Shown here in pieces: positions 61,081-64,000 of a DNA stretch of 64,000 nucleotides. How positions within the stretch are numbered: the stretch's first letter is position 1; each line of letters begins with the position of its first letter. The position numbers were made by a program, and so were the translations under genes. Under the pieces are notes generated by a model. It was given only the letters and a program-made list of their open reading frames with translations. It was not told where the DNA came from and ran no database searches. The stretch is from Streptomyces sp. NBC_01478 (GTDB lineage: Bacteria > Actinomycetota > Actinomycetes > Streptomycetales > Streptomycetaceae), in the NCBI RefSeq assembly GCF_036227225.1, contig NZ_CP109444.1, positions 5,623,501-5,687,500 of the forward strand. Direction: 5' to 3'.

Positions 61081-62025
61081 ATGGACACCAACGAACACGA
61101 ACACGTGATTGAGGTCACTGACCTACGCCGTGTGTACGGGGGCGGGTTCGAGGCCGTGCGGGGGATCACCTTCTCCGTGCGGCGCGGGGAGGTCTTCGCG
61201 CTCCTGGGCACCAACGGCGCGGGCAAGACGTCCACGGTCGAACTTCTGGAGGGGCTCGCGCCGGCGTCCGGCGGGCGGGTGCGCGTCCTCGGGCACGATC
61301 CCTACCGCGAGCGGGCCGCCGTACGGCCGCGTACCGGGGTGATGTTGCAGGAGGGCGGGTTTCCGTCCGAGCTGACCGTCGTCGAGACCACGCGGATGTG
61401 GGCGGGCTGCACGAGCGGGGCGCGGCCCGAGGCGGAGGCGCTCGCGCTGGTCGGGCTCGCGCGGCGGGCGGACGTACGGGTGAAGCAGTTGTCCGGGGGT
61501 GAACGGCGGCGGCTCGATCTCGCGCTCGCGCTGCTCGGGAAGCCCGAAGTGCTGTTCCTCGACGAGCCGACGACCGGCCTTGACGCCGAAGGGCGGCGGG
61601 ACACCTGGGAGTTGGTGCGGGCGCTGCGGGACGGTGGGACGACCGTGCTGCTGACCACGCACTACCTGGAGGAGGCCGAGGGGCTCGCCGACCGGCTCGC
61701 GATCATGAGCGAGGGGCGGATCGCGGTCACCGGGACTCCGGCCGAGGTGACGGCGGGGCGGCCCTCGCGGATCTCCTTCGAACTGCCCGCCGGATATTTC
61801 GTGGGGGACCTGCCGCCGCTCGGCGAACTGGGGGTCGTCGGGCACGAGGTGGCCGGGGGAGTCGTACGGCTGGAAACGCATGAGTTGCAGCGGGCGGCCA
61901 CCGGGCTGTTGGTGTGGGCCGAGCGGGCGCGGATCGAACTGCGGCGGCTCGAAGTGCGGTCGGCCTCGCTGGAAGAGGCGTTTCTCGGGATCGCGCGGGA
62001 GCAGGAGCAGGGGGTGGCGGTGTGA
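61081..62025 (+). CDS. ABC transporter ATP-binding protein
   Basis: 314 aa from the ATG at 61081. It has Walker A LLGTNGAGKTSTVELLEG, signature VKQLSGGERRRLDLALALLG and Walker B EVLFLDEPTTGLD, then the switch TTHYLEEAEGLADRL. The C-terminal tail is typical of DrrA/NatA-type exporters. It powers the permease encoded next, whose start overlaps its stop by 4 bases. The substrate is not known. The sensor kinase gene follows, so it may be induced by a membrane or drug signal. Confidence 0.94.
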   Translation: MDTNEHEHVIEVTDLRRVYGGGFEAVRGITFSVRRGEVFALLGTNGAGKTSTVELLEGLAPASGGRVRVLGHDPYRERAAVRPRTGVMLQEGGFPSELTVVETTRMWAGCTSGARPEAEALALVGLARRADVRVKQLSGGERRRLDLALALLGKPEVLFLDEPTTGLDAEGRRDTWELVRALRDGGTTVLLTTHYLEEAEGLADRLAIMSEGRIAVTGTPAEVTAGRPSRISFELPAGYFVGDLPPLGELGVVGHEVAGGVVRLETHELQRAATGLLVWAERARIELRRLEVRSASLEEAFLGIAREQEQGVAV

Positions 62026-62798
62026 GTGCGATGACCACTACTCCGGCCGGTCGGCTGCGGGCGCTGGGGCGGGCCGAGTTGAGCCTTCTCGGGCGGAACC
62101 GGAGTGCCGTGGTCACGGCGCTGCTCGTGCCCTTGGCGCTGCCGTTCAGCGTGCGGCCCGCGGTCGACCAGATGGATCTCAAGGGGGAGGGGCTGAGCGT
62201 CGGCTCGGTGATGCTCACCGCCGCGATCGGGTTCTCGCTGCTCTTCGCCGTGTACTCGTCGCTGGTGAGCGCGTTCGTCGCGCGGCGGGAGGAACTGGTC
62301 CTCAAGCGCCTGCGCACCGGGGAACTGGGCGACCCCGAGATCCTCGCCGGGACCGCGCTGCCGTCCGTGTGCCTCGGGCTCGTCCAGTCCGTGCTGCTGG
62401 CCGTGGCGTGCGTGGCGCTGCTCGACGCGGGGGCGCCCGCGATGCCCCAACTCGCGCTCCTGGGGCTGCTGTTCGGCCTCTTCCTGAGTGCCGCCCTTGC
62501 GGCCCTCACGGCCAGCGTGACCAGGACGGCGGAGAGCGCGCAGGTGACCGCGCTGCCTGTGCTGTTCGCGTCCATGCTCGGCTCCGGGATCATCGTCCCG
62601 CTACAGCTCCTGCCCGACCGGGTCGCCGATGTCTGCCGGTTCCTGCCCCTCTCCCCCGCGATCCGGCTGATCAGCGGCGGCTGGAACGGCGACCTGTCCG
62701 GCTACGACGCGCTCGGCGCCGTCCTGACCGCGCTGGCCTGGACCGTCCTCGCGGTGTTTGCTGTACGGCGGTGGTTCCGTTGGGAACCGCGGCGCTGA
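62022..62798 (+). CDS. ABC transporter permease (ABC-2 type)
   Basis: 258 aa from the GTG at 62022, overlapping the upstream stop (GTGA). About six membrane helices, with the usual ABC-2 charged loop after helix 2 (SAFVARREELVLKRLRTGEL). It forms the membrane channel of the exporter. Confidence 0.9.
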   Translation: MSAMTTTPAGRLRALGRAELSLLGRNRSAVVTALLVPLALPFSVRPAVDQMDLKGEGLSVGSVMLTAAIGFSLLFAVYSSLVSAFVARREELVLKRLRTGELGDPEILAGTALPSVCLGLVQSVLLAVACVALLDAGAPAMPQLALLGLLFGLFLSAALAALTASVTRTAESAQVTALPVLFASMLGSGIIVPLQLLPDRVADVCRFLPLSPAIRLISGGWNGDLSGYDALGAVLTALAWTVLAVFAVRRWFRWEPRR

Positions 62799-62827
62799 GG
62801 TACGGGGAGTACGGGGAGCACAACGGC

Positions 62828-64000
62828 ATGCGGACACTTGTTGGCTCGCGCGGCTCCGGCGGCTGGTGGGGGCGGAAGAGCACGCCCGGGAAGGTCGAGA
62901 CGTACACCCGGTGGTCCTTCCACTTCTTCGCCGTGGTCGAGGTCGGCGCGATCGGGCTGCCGCTGTTCGCGCAGGTCGGGGTGGACACCGCGGGCTGGAT
63001 GGCGGCCGTCGTGACCGGGCACGCGCTGCTCTGCTCCGCCACCGCCTCCCGGGCGCTCGACTGGACGCGCGGCCGGCGCGCACAGCCCGTACGGCTGCTG
63101 TGGTTCCTCGGCGCGGTGACCGTGCTGATCGCCGTCGTCGCGCTGGTGCTGCGGGAGCGGGGTCCCGGCGGCGACCAGGCGCGGGCCGCCGCGAGCACGC
63201 TCTTCGTGGGCGTGCTGGGCTTCGGCGCGGGCACGCTGACGCTCGGGGTCCGCGGCCGGCGGCAGATCCTCGCGGTGGTCGCGGGCGCGGTCGTCGGCAC
63301 GCTGGTGCTGCAGCTTCCGCTGGGCGTGGCCGCGGGCGCCGCGTTCGGCACCGGGCTCGCCGTCCTCTTCACCGCCGGCGGTCTCGCCTTCACCGCCGCG
63401 TTCTCCGTCTGGCTCCTCGACGCCGTCTACGAACTCGACGAGGCCCGCGAGACCCGGGCCCGGCTCGCCGTCGCCGAGGAACGGCTGCGGTTCGGGCGCG
63501 ATCTGCACGACGTGATGGGCCGCAACCTGTCGGTGATCGCGTTGAAGAGCGAACTCGCCGTGCAGCTCGCCCGGCGCGGGCGGGCCGAGGCCGTGGAGCA
63601 GATGATCGAGGTGCAGCGGATCGCCCGGGAGTCGCAGCGGGAGGTGCGCGATGTCGTACGGGGCTACCGCGAGGCCGACCTCCGGCTCGAACTGGCCGGT
63701 GCGCAGGGCGTGTTGGCCGCCGCCGGCATCGAGTGCGAGGTGACCGGCGACGCGGCGGGGCTGCCGGTCGAGGTGCAGTCGGCGCTCGGGTGGGTGGTGC
63801 GGGAGGCGACGACGAACGTGCTGCGGCACGGGGATGCCGGGCGGTGTGTGGTGGGGGTGCGGGTGGCTGGAGGGCGGGTCGTGCTCACCGTCGAGAACGA
63901 TGGGGCCGAGGTGGTGGCGGGTGGTGATGTCCCTGCGGGCGTCGGTGGTGGCGGCAAGGGCGGGTCGGGGCTCGTGGGGTTGCGGGAGCGGTTGAGCGCG
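62828..64000 (+). CDS. NarL/DesK-type sensor histidine kinase (partial, cut by window end)
   Basis: At least 391 residues from the ATG at 62828, with GGGGAG upstream; the end lies beyond the window. Four to six membrane helices (about 30-195) precede a HisKA_3 dimerisation domain with the phospho-acceptor His 227 in RFGRDLHDVMGRNLSVIALK. The HATPase domain follows (LGWVVREATTNVLRHGDAG, with the N box, then GGSGLVGLRERL). It probably phosphorylates a LuxR-type regulator encoded just downstream and senses stress at the membrane. It starts 29 bases after the permease gene. Confidence 0.92.
   Translation, partial: MRTLVGSRGSGGWWGRKSTPGKVETYTRWSFHFFAVVEVGAIGLPLFAQVGVDTAGWMAAVVTGHALLCSATASRALDWTRGRRAQPVRLLWFLGAVTVLIAVVALVLRERGPGGDQARAAASTLFVGVLGFGAGTLTLGVRGRRQILAVVAGAVVGTLVLQLPLGVAAGAAFGTGLAVLFTAGGLAFTAAFSVWLLDAVYELDEARETRARLAVAEERLRFGRDLHDVMGRNLSVIALKSELAVQLARRGRAEAVEQMIEVQRIARESQREVRDVVRGYREADLRLELAGAQGVLAAAGIECEVTGDAAGLPVEVQSALGWVVREATTNVLRHGDAGRCVVGVRVAGGRVVLTVENDGAEVVAGGDVPAGVGGGGKGGSGLVGLRERLSA

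Overview
The window is chromosomal DNA of a Streptomyces or very close relative. It has very high G+C coding sequence with strong third-position bias, frequent GTG starts, and genes typical of the genus: bldC, valine dehydrogenase, a second Lsr2-type protein, a sporulation-associated HTH/TPR protein, a large AfsR/SARP regulator and purS-purQ-purL. From memory, the gene order resembles the core region around SCO4073-SCO4117 of S. coelicolor in reverse orientation. This synteny was not computed.

Layout. 1-8.0 kb: the tail of a probable TetR regulator, a membrane-tethered ECF sigma factor with a carbohydrate-binding tail, an AfsR-type regulator and an orphan asparagine-synthetase-like amide synthetase. 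8.6-17.5 kb: sporulation-associated HTH/TPR protein, L-2-hydroxyglutarate oxidase boxed by 90-bp inverted repeats, trmB, a PrsW-type protease, an aldo/keto reductase, an M23 peptidase behind a c-di-AMP (ydaO) riboswitch, a SpoIIE-type phosphatase and the initiator tRNA. 17.5-29.9 kb, a more accessory stretch: alginate-lyase-like lipoprotein, a 39-bp minisatellite, a riboflavin module (RibD-like fusion, MarR, GTP cyclohydrolase II), an MMPL transporter, a secreted SGNH hydrolase, a Tat-exported type B carboxylesterase, an IMP-cyclohydrolase-like protein, an FMN reductase/LRR operon and a Nudix hydrolase.

29.9-32.2 kb is a scar region: gene fragments and a TetR/hydrolase pair lie between a tRNA-Lys gene and an exact 21-bp copy of its 3' end. 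32.3-45.8 kb: amino-acid permease, DEAD-box helicase with a repeat tail, small lipoprotein, zincin, membrane phosphoesterase, a tRNA cluster (Glu, Asp, Phe), HrpA helicase, a second tRNA-Asp, a DUF6274-like protein and BldC. 46-60 kb: conserved hypothetical, Vdh, DUF3073, purM/purF, an SCP/mycothiol-type protein, a TetR-MFS-flavin monooxygenase cassette, and purL/purQ/purS. 60-64 kb: Lsr2-like protein, two tRNA-Gly genes, and an ABC transporter followed by a sensor kinase cut by the window end.

How genes work together. PurF, PurM and PurS/Q/L cover the first and the middle steps of IMP synthesis. The MarR gene sits between ribD-like and ribA genes, and TTCAA-type palindromes lie before both. 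BldC, the sporulation protein, the riboswitch-controlled cell-wall hydrolase and the Lsr2-like protein tie the region to development. Most notable for follow-up are several repeated or structured elements: the 90-bp inverted pair, a roughly 75-nt hairpin present twice with a compensatory change, the 39-bp array, and the tRNA-Lys duplication.
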